In this document: one piece after another, positions 37,189 to 48,006 of the stretch
Layout of the letters: each line of letters opens with the position of its first letter
How positions within the stretch are numbered: the first letter of the stretch is position 1
Source: Clonostachys chloroleuca
Lineage: Eukaryota; Ascomycota; Sordariomycetes; Hypocreales; Bionectriaceae
NCBI GenBank assembly: GCA_037952775.1
Contig: JBANAY010000003.1
Location: forward strand, 22,072,001-22,136,000
Reading direction: 5' to 3'
DNA: 64,000 nt
The notes under the pieces: generated by a model
What the model was told of the DNA's origin: nothing
The model's input: only the letters and a program-made list of their open reading frames with translations
Database searches by the model: none
Position numbers and translations under genes: made by a program

Positions 37189-39346
37189 GGAGTTGGTTCA
37201 TAGTGAAACGAGACGTGCTATGGTTACCTTAGATTGCTGGAAACAGGAGCTGCCTGCCTGAAATAGACAGCTAGAAAAGGCCTATAAAAAGAGCTCTATC
37301 GGGCTTTGGCTAGAAAACTAAACATGTACTTTCTTTCCAATCCATTTACACCTATAAGTTTCCTTAAGGCCTGTATTCCTCGGCTTCAGCTATAGGCTTT
37401 ACCCTTACTACTATCTGTTTGCTTAGTAAATATCGTTTGATTAGATACTTATGTACTACTTCTAATAAACCTAAGCCTAATATTTCTAGGTAGTATTCTA
37501 CTATATAGATTTTATAATATAAAAGTATATTTTTCACCTTTCTTTTAGCTATATCCTATATTTAGTTATTATTATTAGAATCCCCTATTATAGTAACTTT
37601 CACTTTTTTATCTAATAGTTAATATCGTGGGATACTAGTTATATAGTTAACTTAACACTATATAGCTAGAAGGCAATTAGAGGTTTAGTTTAAGAGCTTA
37701 GTTCCGCAGTTAAGAATTCAAATCCTTTATTACATCCTTGAATCATATAATAACAACATAAAATTCTAAGCACGCGCAAAACATCCCCTCTCAACCGTGT
37801 TGAAAGTAGCGGTAGATGTTTAGAAAAGTTGGTGGTGTGTCAGGTTTAGCTTAGAGTGGCGAGAAGATAAGGAATATGAAGTATAATCACTTATTCTCTC
37901 CAAAATTGTTCTTCTCGAGTCATATTCTCACTTGATCTCGAGCTCGCTCATCCTGTACAGGGTCACACAGCTGGAAAAGCGAGCATGTATGTCCGAGTCT
38001 TTGCAAATGTTTAAAAAGATACTAGACCATGATCATCCCTCCAATTTACCCTCCTCCTCGTCCCGAGAAAACCTTGCTTCAAACACGTTCTTGACTTCTT
38101 CCATACTGACGAATTTTTGTTCTAATCCATGAATCGCCATTCCTAATCCTACTCTTTGGAGATGAGGCAAGTCATTGATGCGACCCAGGTTTGATTTTGC
38201 GGTTGTCGTGGTTAGGGGCGGCAAGCAGCTGCTTAGATATAGGGTCAGGGTTAGGTTAAGACTAGGTTAAACATATTCTCAGCTGGTTCGGGCATCTGCT
38301 GCCCTTATCAGTGAATGTGAAGTGTATCACAGCAACGGATTGATGGTATAGCTAATCCTTTGGTCTAGTTAAATAGGCGAAAGAGCTGCTATTAGCACTA
38401 GTTGCATGCCTCTGACTAGCCTGTTATAAGGATTGAAAATAATCATCTATAAGGTATTCACAGAGCTATCTTACCTATATTATATTATTAGTGATGCTTA
38501 TATAATATTTGATGGTTCCTCTACCATATATTACAGTGACTTTTTTTTCTTATTTGGACAAGACTAGGAGTAATAGCAGCGATATCCTTATTTAAGGATG
38601 ATTATAATAGCCGCCTAGATCCTGATATCTGTGGAATCAGAGTCATTCGACGGCAAAAGAGAATGCTTATAATTCCTTATATAGAGACGCTCATCGAAAC
38701 ATCAGGGATAGTCAGTTTGTCCTTATTTAGGTGCACCAGCGCTTCCAACACTAGAGTGCTTGGTGCATTGCCTCCATTAGCGGAGGCATTGGTAGCCAGA
38801 ACTGGAGGACTATAAGTCCGGAAAAGTATGCAAAGGCCTGTCGTACAAGAGTAAGACGGGATCGCGTGTTCTCGAACGGGTATGGTCGTATGTGACGGTG
38901 TATTGACAAATGCATACTATATCCCAAGCTAGCTGTTGGTCTTAACGACAAGGCCATCAGTGCCGAATCCTATTTGATGAAACTATTAATATTCCTTGGA
39001 GGCTCTTTGTACCTGTGACCGTGGGTGAATAGATATGTCGTTCCAAGATGATGACAACATGGCGGCAATCTCCCTGTGGCACAGCGCCAAGAGTCAATGC
39101 AATCGACAGCATACCCACGCAGCGATATACACGTCGCGCTCATCTGACCGGTCTCGATAATATATGACTTGCTGGTCAGACTAGAAGCATTTATCACTCC
39201 TGCAACTCAAGTCCACGGCTCGCATTTCAGCGCATCGACAGATAAGATCCTTTCGTTCATGTTCTCAAAAACAACCCCGGGTTGTCTTCTAGAATCTCTA
39301 CAATTTCGGTAGAACTGACATTGTGGCAATAAACTATCGCAGCCAG
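37189..39346. other. Intergenic with AT-rich, transposon-like patches
   Basis: About 2.2 kb between the small secreted gene and the HET gene. Patches at 37.4-37.7 and 38.4-38.6 kb are AT-rich and depleted in CpA/TpG, like mild RIP, but no element could be identified. Near 38.24 kb GGGTCAGGGTTAGG is followed by GTTAAAC, vaguely like the start of the 217-bp Gypsy LTR. A tRNA-like stretch at 37.68-37.74 kb was rejected. No coding region is convincing. Confidence 0.45.
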
Positions 39347-41356
39347 ATGAGTGCCGTTGAGGATAGCACATGGGTCCGGAATTTTCTTCCGGGCTGGTAC
39401 GCACCGGAGGAGAAAGCACAATTTGCGAGGCCGAATGAGACGATCAAGAACGCCTCTCCGCGTTCCCATGCCGAGCTTTATCAAAGCCTCAACGGGGCAG
39501 AAGAGATTCGGGTCATGGAGCTGAAGCCTGGCAATTGGGACGATGGACTTTGCGCTTCTCTCCATCACTGCTCGATGGAAAGCGAGATTGGGAATGAAAT
39601 CCCAGGTCGTAGGTACTGGAAGAAGAGGCCCATGGAATATACGGCAATAAGCTACGCGTGGGGAGAACTCGTCTTCGACGGGACGATTGACTGCGATGGA
39701 CATGCTCAAGTCATCAAAAAGACGCTAGAAGTTGCACTCAGGCATTTCCGTCATCCCCAGGACTCGATATTAATATGGGTAGATCAAATATGCATTAACC
39801 AGGGTAACGAGGCAGAGAAGACACAACAAGTCTTGCTGATGGGGAAAATTTACGGGCTCGCCATGAACACGGTAGCGTGGCTTGGGGAAGCCGACAGCAA
39901 GACACCTGGTGCATTTGGCATTTTGGGCGAGATTGGCGTCCAATTGCAATACTCATACAGAATCCGCTGCCCTGGAGGTTTGACAGAAGCTCAACTACCC
40001 CTCGGCGGTTCTTCCCTCTGGACAGACTTGATCAGCCTCCTTTGTCGCCCGTGGTTTGGCAGACTATGGATCATCCAGGAAGTCGTCCTTTCTGAGAATC
40101 TATGGATAAAATGTGGCCCACATGTCCTGCACTGGGATGTCGTATCTAATGGATGTGGGCGACTGGTTGATGTTGGGATCATCGGCTGATTAGGGAGTCT
40201 CGACGAAGACGGACCCGAAGCAGCGAACACGTGCCAAGCGTTCCGTCAACTCATGACCCAAAAGAACTTTAACCCAACGTACCTGATGTTTAGACTCGAG
40301 GATATATTCACTCTCCTGAAAATGACTCAGCATGCTTTATGTAGTGGCCCACGTGACAAAATCTACGACATGCTTGCAATGGCCAGCCAGGATGAGGAGA
40401 GAAGTTTTCGGGTAGATTACAGGAGCGGTTATACCTTCTCGAATCTCTATTTAGATGTGGCAATAGATGAGACCAGGCGCATTCAGAAATATGAGGGCTC
40501 AATCCACTCACCTCTGTCAGCGGTTGAAGCTTCACAGCTCGAGATGACAATTCCTTCGCATCTGCCATCTTGGGTTCCGGATTGGCGACCAGATCGGCGT
40601 CGTTTGTCCCGACCATTTGGCGGAGGTCGCACGTACACAGGGTACAGGTTCTGCGCGTCCGGGGATAGCGAACCTAATTTTGAGCTAAATCCAGCCGACA
40701 ACCGCCAGTTGCATATCCAGGCATATCAGGTTGACACGATAGTCGATATCAGTGATATTTTCCTCTCCCCGTCTCTCTCTTACTAGGAAGCTGGTACCTC
40801 AAATCAGGATTTGTTATCCTGTCTCGATCTATCAGCCCGGCTGAAGCAGTATTCCGGCTCATGCTCCGTTTTCGACGCCTTCTCGCTCACGACCGTTGCG
40901 GGTGTCGATGAGACAGGAGACGCACCAGCTCCGCACACATTTGCAGAGGTCTTTAGCGTTCTCATGGATGCTACTACTGGAAGAACGCCGTGCTTACCAG
41001 GCCAGTCGTACACGAAGCGGCAGCAACTGCCGGAAGAAAGGGGAAGGCTGACGACAGCCCATCTCAGGGAGAGAAGCATAGGCACCACGTATGGCAATGC
41101 CCTCTCGGCTTTTCAAGCTGCAATGAGCGGTCGGAGGTTTGGTGTTACGGGGAAAGGCTATATTGGATTGTTCTCGTGCGCCAGCTCAAGAGGCGATAGT
41201 ATCATTTTGGTCAGTGGCTGCCCTGTTCCGTACGTGATACGACGAGTCGGGCAGGACCAGTGGCGATATCTTGGTGAATGCTATATCCACGGTATGATGA
41301 ACAGAGAGGCCACACCTGCGGATGGTTTTAGTTGGGAAACTATTGTCCTTGCATAA
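39347..41356 (+). pseudogene. HET-domain (heterokaryon incompatibility) gene, interrupted by in-frame stops
   Basis: One continuous frame of 670 codons from the first ATG to TAA carries all three HET motifs. These are YTAISYAWGE (residues about 98-107), LIWVDQICINQ (142-152) followed by an MxxIYxxAxxxVAWLGE-type segment, and RPWFGRLWIIQEV (234-246). HET proteins trigger incompatibility cell death after fusion of unlike hyphae, or act in related immune-like signalling. Two stops break the frame: TGA at 40,187-40,189 (GIIG*LGSLDED) and TAG at 40,784-40,786. Coding flanks continue in the same frame after both. The TAG is preceded by a pyrimidine-rich tract and could be the acceptor of a 57-bp phase-0 intron (40,730-40,786, GTTGAC...CTAG), although that would remove well-formed HET-like sequence. 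No good intron removes the TGA. I favour a nonsense allele; a functional truncated HET domain remains possible. Confidence 0.85.
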
Positions 41357-42379
41357 TCTTGAACATATTTCAATAAGTAAACACCCAGAACGCTATAGAT
41401 TATTTTTATTAATAGAGATACTAGTAGATAAAAAAGAAATAACTATAAATCTAGAGAAAGGGATAATAAACTATTAAATAAGAGGTATATAGGATCAAAT
41501 TTTATTGAATGGGAATAGCTATATATATGAAAGTACCTATCTAATGTATATCGCTAGCCAGTGTATTGGCTATTGTTGATATTCAATCGAACCTGAATCA
41601 AGATGCTTCAATTATCACACGTCTATCCCTGTCTTGAATTGAGACAAACGCTCTGAGCCAAAAACCCAGCCCATGCGGCCCGTCATTGCAACATGATTCG
41701 AGTTCGAGTCGCACCACCAAACGCCAACTTTGTGCGATGTTCGCCAGTCGTCTGCACCTACGTCAGCGCAGAGCGGTCTTTACACGCCTAGTTAACTTGC
41801 CCATAAGCATGTTCCCTATGCTTTTTACCCTGCGGGCGAGAATAATTGGCATCGTTCTGGTGATAGCTAAGTGAAGGTATTTGCGCCGGTTTGTATTTCT
41901 GGTCTCCCCTCATCCTACCCTGCAAAGATACACGAGCGCTGCCTCGGATAAAGTATTCAACAATAGCCGAACTTGATTTCTGCTACTACAACCGCTTACC
42001 TTGCGTCTTGTCCTTGAGCCCAAAACCTCATATCTTCTGCTGTTGCGGACTCGACCGTAAGGTATTCAAAGACAGATTACCACCCATATGAAACACCCAT
42101 CAAGGACTGACTACCATTCTCGTCACGATGTTGTGAACCCACGTATTTGTACTTGTCCGAGTGTTTACTCAAGTCGAGGCACCAACTACATCTATCCAAT
42201 GCTCAGTCAGCTATAAGGTTCGCCTCGCGAGGGTGGAACAAGCGTGCCACCCCGTGAGTAGCTCTGTTGCTTCCATTGGTTTGCCTAGTCTATGGGCAAA
42301 CGGGAGCAATGAAGAGATGCAGTCCCAGCCAGCTGGAGCTCTTAGGTTGCTATCTCCTGGTCATCGAGATGAGCTGTAC
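41357..42379. other. Intergenic
   Basis: AT-rich at 41.37-41.55 kb, like mild RIP, then normal composition. Only short open frames are present and none is recognisable. I see no other feature. Confidence 0.45.
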
Positions 42380-42811
42380 TCACTGTTTGGTTGGTAGGCA
42401 AGACAAAGAAGATATGGCATCACCAAGAGAAACGTCAAACCATGTAATGCAGACAATGAAGAACTCAACATATTCAACTACTTCCAAAACACATCCACTG
42501 GATGAATATAGCCTCACTGTCAATACTTTTGATGGAAAATCACAGACATCGGCTGGCCCTCGGTCAATGGCGTTGATAGATTCTATCGATTTGAACACCA
42601 CCGGTGTTCCCTCTTCCTCGTTTTTAGTTTCGAGGCCCTCCTCGCTGTCCATATTGTCAGAATCTATCGCCTCTGCATGAACCGCGCGCCAGCGGTTATC
42701 CGTACAATCAAACTCCTTTTTCCTTGCCTTGCTGCGCCATGAGTTGAGACGGGGTGGGACTAAGAATATTAGCAATGGTGAAACTAAGTGACTGCCATTT
42801 CTTACACTCAC
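42380..42811 (-). CDS. Hypothetical short acidic reading frame (uncertain)
   Basis: A 143-codon minus-strand frame contains an acidic stretch (DSDNMDSEEGLETKNEEEGT) and otherwise ordinary composition. A TAG acceptor-like site near its start suggests it could be the last exon of a small spliced gene rather than starting at its first ATG. It has no recognisable domain, signal peptide or membrane segment. It lies about 80 bp downstream of the Lys/Glu-rich gene on the same strand. It may be non-coding. Confidence 0.25.
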   Translation of the reverse strand: MSVRNGSHLVSPLLIFLVPPRLNSWRSKARKKEFDCTDNRWRAVHAEAIDSDNMDSEEGLETKNEEEGTPVVFKSIESINAIDRGPADVCDFPSKVLTVRLYSSSGCVLEVVEYVEFFIVCITWFDVSLGDAISSLSCLPTKQ

Positions 42812-42820
42812 TCAATGGTC

Positions 42821-42860
42821 AACCCCCAGAGGATCGTCTGGCTCTCGACCTCTGGGGGTT
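42821..42860. other. Perfect 12-bp inverted repeat (hairpin) after the Lys/Glu-rich gene
   Basis: AACCCCCAGAGG at 42,821-42,832 and its exact reverse complement CCTCTGGGGGTT at 42,849-42,860 are separated by 16 bases. The hairpin begins 30 bp past the stop codon of the minus-strand Lys/Glu-rich gene, so it would lie in its 3' UTR and fold into a GC-rich stem-loop in the mRNA. Confidence 0.8.
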
Positions 42861-42890
42861 AGGTACCCCTTCTTCGCACCGTGTCACAAG

Positions 42891-44877
42891 TTAAAAGGAA
42901 CGAATCACCCGGCGGCCCTTGTCAGGAGGATCCTCACGGACGTATTTACGTCCCTTGTCGGGGGGATCTTCGCGAATGAACTTGCGTCCCTTGTCAGGAG
43001 GGTCCTCGCGGATGAACTTGCGGCCCTTGTCAGGAGGATCTTCACGGATGAACTTGCGGCCCTTGTCAGGAGGGTCCTCGCGGATGAACTTGCGTCCCTT
43101 ATCAGGAGGGTCCTCGCGGATGAACTTGCGGCCCTTATCGGGGGGATCTTCGCGGATGAACTTGCGGCCCTTGTCGGGAGGATCCTCGCGGACAACCTTG
43201 TGTCTCGTGTCAGAATGGTTCTTACAGGCGCAGATAGAGTTGCGAGGAGGGTATCTTACCTTGGAGTCGTATGGCAAATGGTCGTTGTTCAGAGGGTCGG
43301 CACGAACAAACTTGTGTCCCATGTCAGGGTGATTCTCATGGGCGTAGATGAAGTCGCGAGGAGGAAATTTTACCTTTAGAATGCCAAGATCGTCATCTTC
43401 CTCCTTCTCATCGGACTTGCCCTTCTTCTTTTTGGACTTCTCCTTCTTGACAGTCTCCTTCTCCTTCTCCTCGACCTCCTCCTTGTCATCGTCGTCCTCG
43501 TCCTCGGACTCATCCTCGGACTCCTCCTCGGACTCCTTCTCCTTGGAAGACTCCTTCTTATCATCCTTCTTCTTCTTCTTCTTAGCAGCTAATTCCCTCT
43601 TGTCTTTCTTGGAATCGGCTTCCTTCTCCTCGGAAGACTCCTTCTCCTTCTCCTTGGAAGTCTCCTTCACCTTGGAAGTCTCCTTCTCCTCAGCCTTGTC
43701 TTTTTTGTCATCGGCTTCCTTGTCCTTGGCAGAGTCCTTGTCTTCCTTCTCCTTCACCTTCTCCTCAGAAGTCTCCTTGACCTTGGAAGTCTCCTTCTCC
43801 TTGGCAGACCCCTTCTTCCCCTTCTTCTTCTTCTTGTCCTTCTTGGAAAGCGCCCTCTTGTCCTTGGTGATACTCTTCTCGTCAATCTTCTCCTCGGACT
43901 TCACCGTGGTCTTCTTCTCCGACTTCCTCTCAGACTTGTCGTCCTTGCCCTTCTTGACAACGTCCTTGGCAGCGTCCTTGGCAGCTTCCTTGGCAGCCGC
44001 TTCAACCTTGGCTTGGTGCTTCTCCTCCTTTTCCTCAGCCTTGGTCTTCTTCTTGTCCTTCTTGGCGGGCTCCGGCTCCCTCTTTTCCAAGATCTTATCT
44101 AGCTCTGCTTGGGTGAGTTTCTTGGGCTCCTTCTTCTTCTTCTCCTTCTTCTTGTCAAGCCTAGCCTTAGCCCTATCAGCCTTGGCCTTAGCCTTGGCAG
44201 CATGGTCCTTGGAAGCCTGAGCATGCTTCTCCTTCTCCTTGACATCGGCCTCAGCCTCCTCCGTCAGCTTCTTCTTGAGCTCATTCTTCTCCTTCTCCTG
44301 CTTCTTGGCCTCGGACTCGGCCGTCAGCTTCTTCCGGAGCGCAGTATCCTCGTCCTCATCCTCGACGGAGAGGTCGTTGAGCCTAGTCTTGACGTCCTCG
44401 ATGCTCTGCTTCGACTGGGTCTCGTCCTTCTTATTCTGCTTGAGCCCAGCCTTCTCCTCCTTTGTCGCGGCTCTGATGGGCTTTCCCTCGTCATCTTCAT
44501 GATGATCGCGGGCTTCAGGCACGGTAAACTCGCTTTTCTCAGGTATAGGGCAAGCGTCGTCTCGGGCCTGTATGTGAGTTTTTTTTGTTAGCGTCAAAAC
44601 TGGCCAGCTTTATTTGTATTTATGCCATAGACGAACCATGAGGGGAGCATTGGTAATGTCATCTCCCGCTTCGGGGTCGCGGGCAATCATGCCCTGCGCA
44701 TATCTAGGGAAAGGCCTGTTAGCTCACACTCAACACAAGGCGGTCGCCATCATCATCTTTAGGTTTGGGGGTTTGAGGATTGACGAAGTCGATCATTGGG
44801 GTAAATGCATACTCCTGCTGGATAGGATGGGCCGCAACGGCAGCCGCCGCCGCAAGGAGAGCCACTGAGTAGCGCAT
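42891..44877 (-). CDS. Secreted Lys/Glu-rich protein with C-terminal 12-residue tandem repeats
   Basis: The best model has exons 44,877-44,785, 44,693-44,637 and 44,567-42,891, giving about 608 residues. The second intron (69 bp, GTTCGT donor, CTAAC branch) is solid. The first is less certain: GTCAAT donor, CAG acceptor. Residues 1-16 (MRYSVALLAAAAAVAA) form a signal peptide. A very hydrophilic central region of about 350 residues follows, with runs such as KDKKKKKGKKG and SEEESEDESEDEDDDD; it is probably disordered and contains two KDKR sites. Next come two diverged copies of a 30-residue module (KVKFPPRDFIYAHENH and KVRYPPRNSICACKNH). It ends in eight copies of REDPPDKGRKFI. No enzyme domain is present. 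A cell-wall-associated, adhesin-like or otherwise extracellular role is possible; function unknown. No GPI tail is visible. Confidence 0.75.
42905..43195 (-). repeat. 36-bp coding tandem repeat, eight units
   Basis: Eight in-frame 36-bp units encode REDPPDKGRKFI; the last two units end in YV and VI instead of FI. The units differ from each other mainly at third codon positions (GGA/GGG, TTG-TC/TTA-TC, CGG/CGT), while the protein sequence of the inner units stays identical. This is a protein repeat, not a CRISPR-like array. Confidence 0.93.
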
Positions 44878-45344
44878 GTTGGAGTAGCAGTGAGATCTGA
44901 GCTAGTCTGCTGCTGTTTGATGTCTTCACGACTGGGGATGCTGCTGTTGTTTCCGCCGACTAGAGGGAAACAAGGGCCAGCTTTATACCCGAGAACTCGT
45001 CAGTGGCAGGAGGGGTTGCGGCCCATCAATTTCTTGCGCCATTGACCTTTCTTCGTATATGCGGGATCGCGATCATTACCGCACGTCGAGGGGGAGATCG
45101 AGATGTTACTGCAGGCTCGTAACAGCTCAGAGTTTCCTATAGCGTATCTCGGGAGTTTAACCTTGCACGACAACTAGGTTTGGTTGACGCGACGCGCCAG
45201 CCTCTGGTGTATTCACAGAGAAAAACATGATGTACTATTCAACTTGATCGCTATACCATGATCATACAATATACTGATCCCCTGGGAGGGAGGGCTGCTT
45301 GAGCAAATCGACACGTCCAGAGGAGCTGTATCCTTCCAAGCCCC
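44878..45344. other. Intergenic: promoter of the Lys/Glu-rich gene and 3' end of thiolase
   Basis: About 0.47 kb between the start codon of the Lys/Glu-rich gene and the thiolase stop, both on the minus strand. No further coding sequence or clear regulatory motif was seen. Confidence 0.5.
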
Positions 45345-46924
45345 TTACAGCTGCTCATTCACGAACAAGCCTGCCATTCCCTGTCCCGTACCAATACACA
45401 TACTGGTCAGGAGCATCTTTTTCTTCGTCCGGCGCAGCTCGCTCAGACCCGTGACAACCTGTCTCGCTCCCGTAGCACCCAGGGGGTGGCCCAGCGCGAT
45501 GGCCCCGCCTCGCGGGTTCATCTTGTCCCAATCAAGGGCGAGCTTGTTGCGGCAGTACACGGCCATTGACGCGAACGCCTCGTTGACCTCGAGCACGTCA
45601 ATATCCTCCAGAGTGATGCCGCGCTGGGAGAGGAGCTTGGGGATCGCGATGCTAGGACCAATTCCCATAATACGGGGCGCGAGACCAGCCACCGTCGATC
45701 CGACGTACTTTGCCATGATTGGCTGGCCAAGCTTGATAGCAGTAGATCGCTTCATGAGGAGCACGGCAGCAGCTAGTTTAAAATGTCATAGTTAGTAAAT
45801 AAGCTTCTCGATCCGTGATTTAGAGTCAGGCGGGGATTGGGCAGTAAACAAAAACAAAACTCAATCTCGATGAGAAGAAAGCACGTTGATCTTTCATCTC
45901 TCAAGAAATAGAAGCCAGATTGCAGTAACTCACCTCCGTCAGTGACCTGGCTCGCATTGCCACCGGTGGTGGTAGGTCCCCATTGTGGGAACGCAGCCCG
46001 GATCTTGCCCAGGCCCTCGGCGGTGGTACCTGGCCTGATTCCGTCATCCTTGGTGACCGTCACCTCAGTCCACTCCCCATCGGCGCCCTTGACCTTGGTC
46101 TTGATTGGGGCGATCTCGTCCACGGACCAGCCTTCCTTCTGAGCATGCTCCGCCCTGCGGAAACTCTCGGCGGCGAACTTGTCCATCTCCTCACGGGTGA
46201 TGCCAAAGTCACGACTCACGTTCTCACTGGTCCAGCCCATGGGCTCCATGCAGTCGGCCGCCTCCTGGCTCTTGGCCAGGACGGCCTCGTCGAAGGGCGC
46301 CTCCAGGCGATCCCCGCCGACAGACATGAGCTCGGCGCCGGCTGCGATGCCGACCTCGATCGACCCGGAGCTGATGGAGTGGGCGATGTCTGCGATGGCC
46401 TTCAACCCAGACGAGCAGAAGCGGTTCAGCGACGAGGCGCCAGCCGTGTTGGGGAATCCAGCGGCTAATGCGGCCGCGCGGAGCTTATACGCAGCCTTGC
46501 CATCTGAGACCTGCAAATCGTGAGTTTGTCTTCTTTACCGCTGTGGACTCTTCCGGGAGAGGAAAGGAGGATCGTGTTATGGAAACTTACATTCCCCAGG
46601 CAAATGTCCTCGACAAGCGCGGGGTCGAGGCCAGATCGCTCCCGGACCTGGGTTAGGAGGGCGTACACGAGGTACTCCAGGCTCGTATCCTTGAACCCGC
46701 CCTTCTTCGCCTTGGTGAGCGGGGTACGGATGGCAAGAGTAATAACGATGTCATCGGCATTCTTAGCCTGGCTGTATGAGTTTATACGGTCAGAATGGCA
46801 TGTTTTTGACTTTGGACGCAGCAAGGAGGAAGCTACTCCGCGGTGGCTTGCAAGCTTACATGTTGCTCAGGGGAGTGCCAGGGGTAAGGTGGCGGACGAT
46901 GGAAGAGATACGCTCGGCAGCCAT
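45345..46924 (-). CDS. Peroxisomal 3-ketoacyl-CoA thiolase (acetyl-CoA C-acyltransferase)
   Basis: Exons 46,924-46,860, 46,771-46,591, 46,510-45,934 and 45,772-45,345 give 416 residues, the usual length for fungal thiolases. The introns are 88, 80 and 161 bp with GTAAGC, GTAAGT and GTGAGT donors; all phases agree. The enzyme cleaves 3-ketoacyl-CoA with CoA to acetyl-CoA and a shortened acyl-CoA, the last step of beta-oxidation. The active-site nucleophile is Cys114 in SSLNRFCSSGLKA. NEAFAS, GGAIALGHPLGATGAR and the C-terminal Cys in CIGTGQG complete the site. The N-terminus contains RISSIVRHL, which fits the PTS2 peroxisomal signal (R-I-x5-H-L). The C-terminus NEQL is not a PTS1. This is the POT1/FOX3 type. 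It is divergently arranged with the GH128 gene, and CCGAGG motifs lie upstream. Confidence 0.95.
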
Positions 46925-48006
46925 GGTGTCTTCCTGTTTGGGGGGAGGAGGAGGTTGTGTGTGGTGTAGAGAATCGGGAGATGATCAGGAAATGGAGGTC
47001 CGGCTGAAGATGAGGTGTCGGAGTAGCTTAAAGGCTGTCTCCGATGTCACTGCCTCCTCTAACCGGGGCTCTATGCACTCCGTCCCTGACTTTGTGGGGT
47101 CGGGCCGAGGCCGACGACATGCCGAGGCATTTTCGGAGATCGGCGTTCAGTTGATCCGGTCTACACATTATGTAATTATGGTCCACCAAGATCTAGATGG
47201 AGACCTTCTAGAAGCAGCAACTTCACCACAGACAGGCACCATCCATCAGTCATGGCCACTTCATAGATGCTTCCTGCCTATTAATGGACCAATCGTCTGA
47301 ACCCAGCCATGAGATGATCAATCGACCTTGACGAGGAGCGGGAGCACTCTGCTCAACATCCCCGTCCCACCTCTTTCCAACGCCCTGCATGGACCCATTA
47401 AATGCTCCATCATCGACGCCAGTCCTCTCCATTAAACAAACAACAGGTCCATCACCCAAAATGCCCCATCCACCAAGGTGAACTGGAGCATGAACGAACC
47501 GACAAGCATTGATGGCCACTTGGCGATGCGAATACAACGGCCCTTTGCTCAATCTACGAGGAGTCTGGCCATGTGTGCCATGCCTGTCAACCTGTGGGAA
47601 TCCCTTCTATGCTAACCGCCAGTGAGATTATACATCCCTGTCCACGGTTACATCCAAGAGCCAAGAAAAACTTCGTGTTCGACATGCCTTCTTGATAAAG
47701 GATTCAGCGGAATCTGCGGGCGGCTGCTTTCGTTCCGCGCCGCCTGCATTTCGCAATTTCGTTCCCTTCGATGGTGATCGTGTCTTTCCAACTCTCCCCG
47801 TGCCATGCTTGACTGTGTTTGTTTCCATTGACGTTATTTTCCGCATCCATTGTCGCTCCTTTCCTGAGGAAGTCTTGGCGCCCAGGAACCCAGGACATGA
47901 ACTGACTGCGGGACTTTGGTATCAACCAAGAGAAGGCAGGCAGGCAGTCTATCTGCCCCAAAACTACCGAGCGCGATCCCAATACCGTCGACAACACCAA
48001 ACCGAC
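46925..48006. promoter_or_regulatory. Divergent promoter region between thiolase and GH128
   Basis: About 1.1 kb separates the two start codons. A frame open upstream of the GH128 ATG has no in-frame ATG of its own and is taken as 5' UTR. The thiolase side carries the CCGAGG pair listed next. Confidence 0.55.
47105..47127 (-). promoter_or_regulatory. Pair of CCTCGG/CCGAGG motifs upstream of thiolase
   Basis: CCGAGG occurs at 47,105-47,110 and 47,122-47,127, about 180-200 bp upstream of the thiolase ATG. CCTCGG is the core bound by the Aspergillus FarA/FarB fatty-acid regulators (CTF1 in Fusarium), which activate peroxisomal beta-oxidation genes. Two sites 17 bp apart before such a gene are unlikely to be chance; binding is inferred. 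Confidence 0.6.

Noticed and set aside
37680..37740. tRNA-like stretch with GGTTTAGTTTAAGAGC and ATTCAAATCC
   Set aside because: A and B boxes are imperfect and I could not close an acceptor stem or a proper anticodon stem; it is more likely degraded repeat DNA.
38235..38275. GGGTTAGG-like words suggesting a telomeric repeat
   Set aside because: There is no tandem TTAGGG array, only a few similar words.
40187..40189. Programmed stop-codon readthrough or selenocysteine at the HET-gene TGA
   Set aside because: Filamentous ascomycetes lack a known selenocysteine system, the downstream context does not look like a readthrough signal, and a second stop follows; a nonsense allele is simpler.
42905..43195. 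Regular 36-bp repeats resembling a CRISPR array
   Set aside because: The repeats are contiguous without spacers, in frame, and code for a protein repeat in a eukaryotic gene.
43348..44220. A 290-codon plus-strand frame rich in Ser and Phe
   Set aside because: It is the exact antisense shadow of the Lys/Glu-rich gene, whose AAG/GAG codons give TTC/CTC on the other strand.
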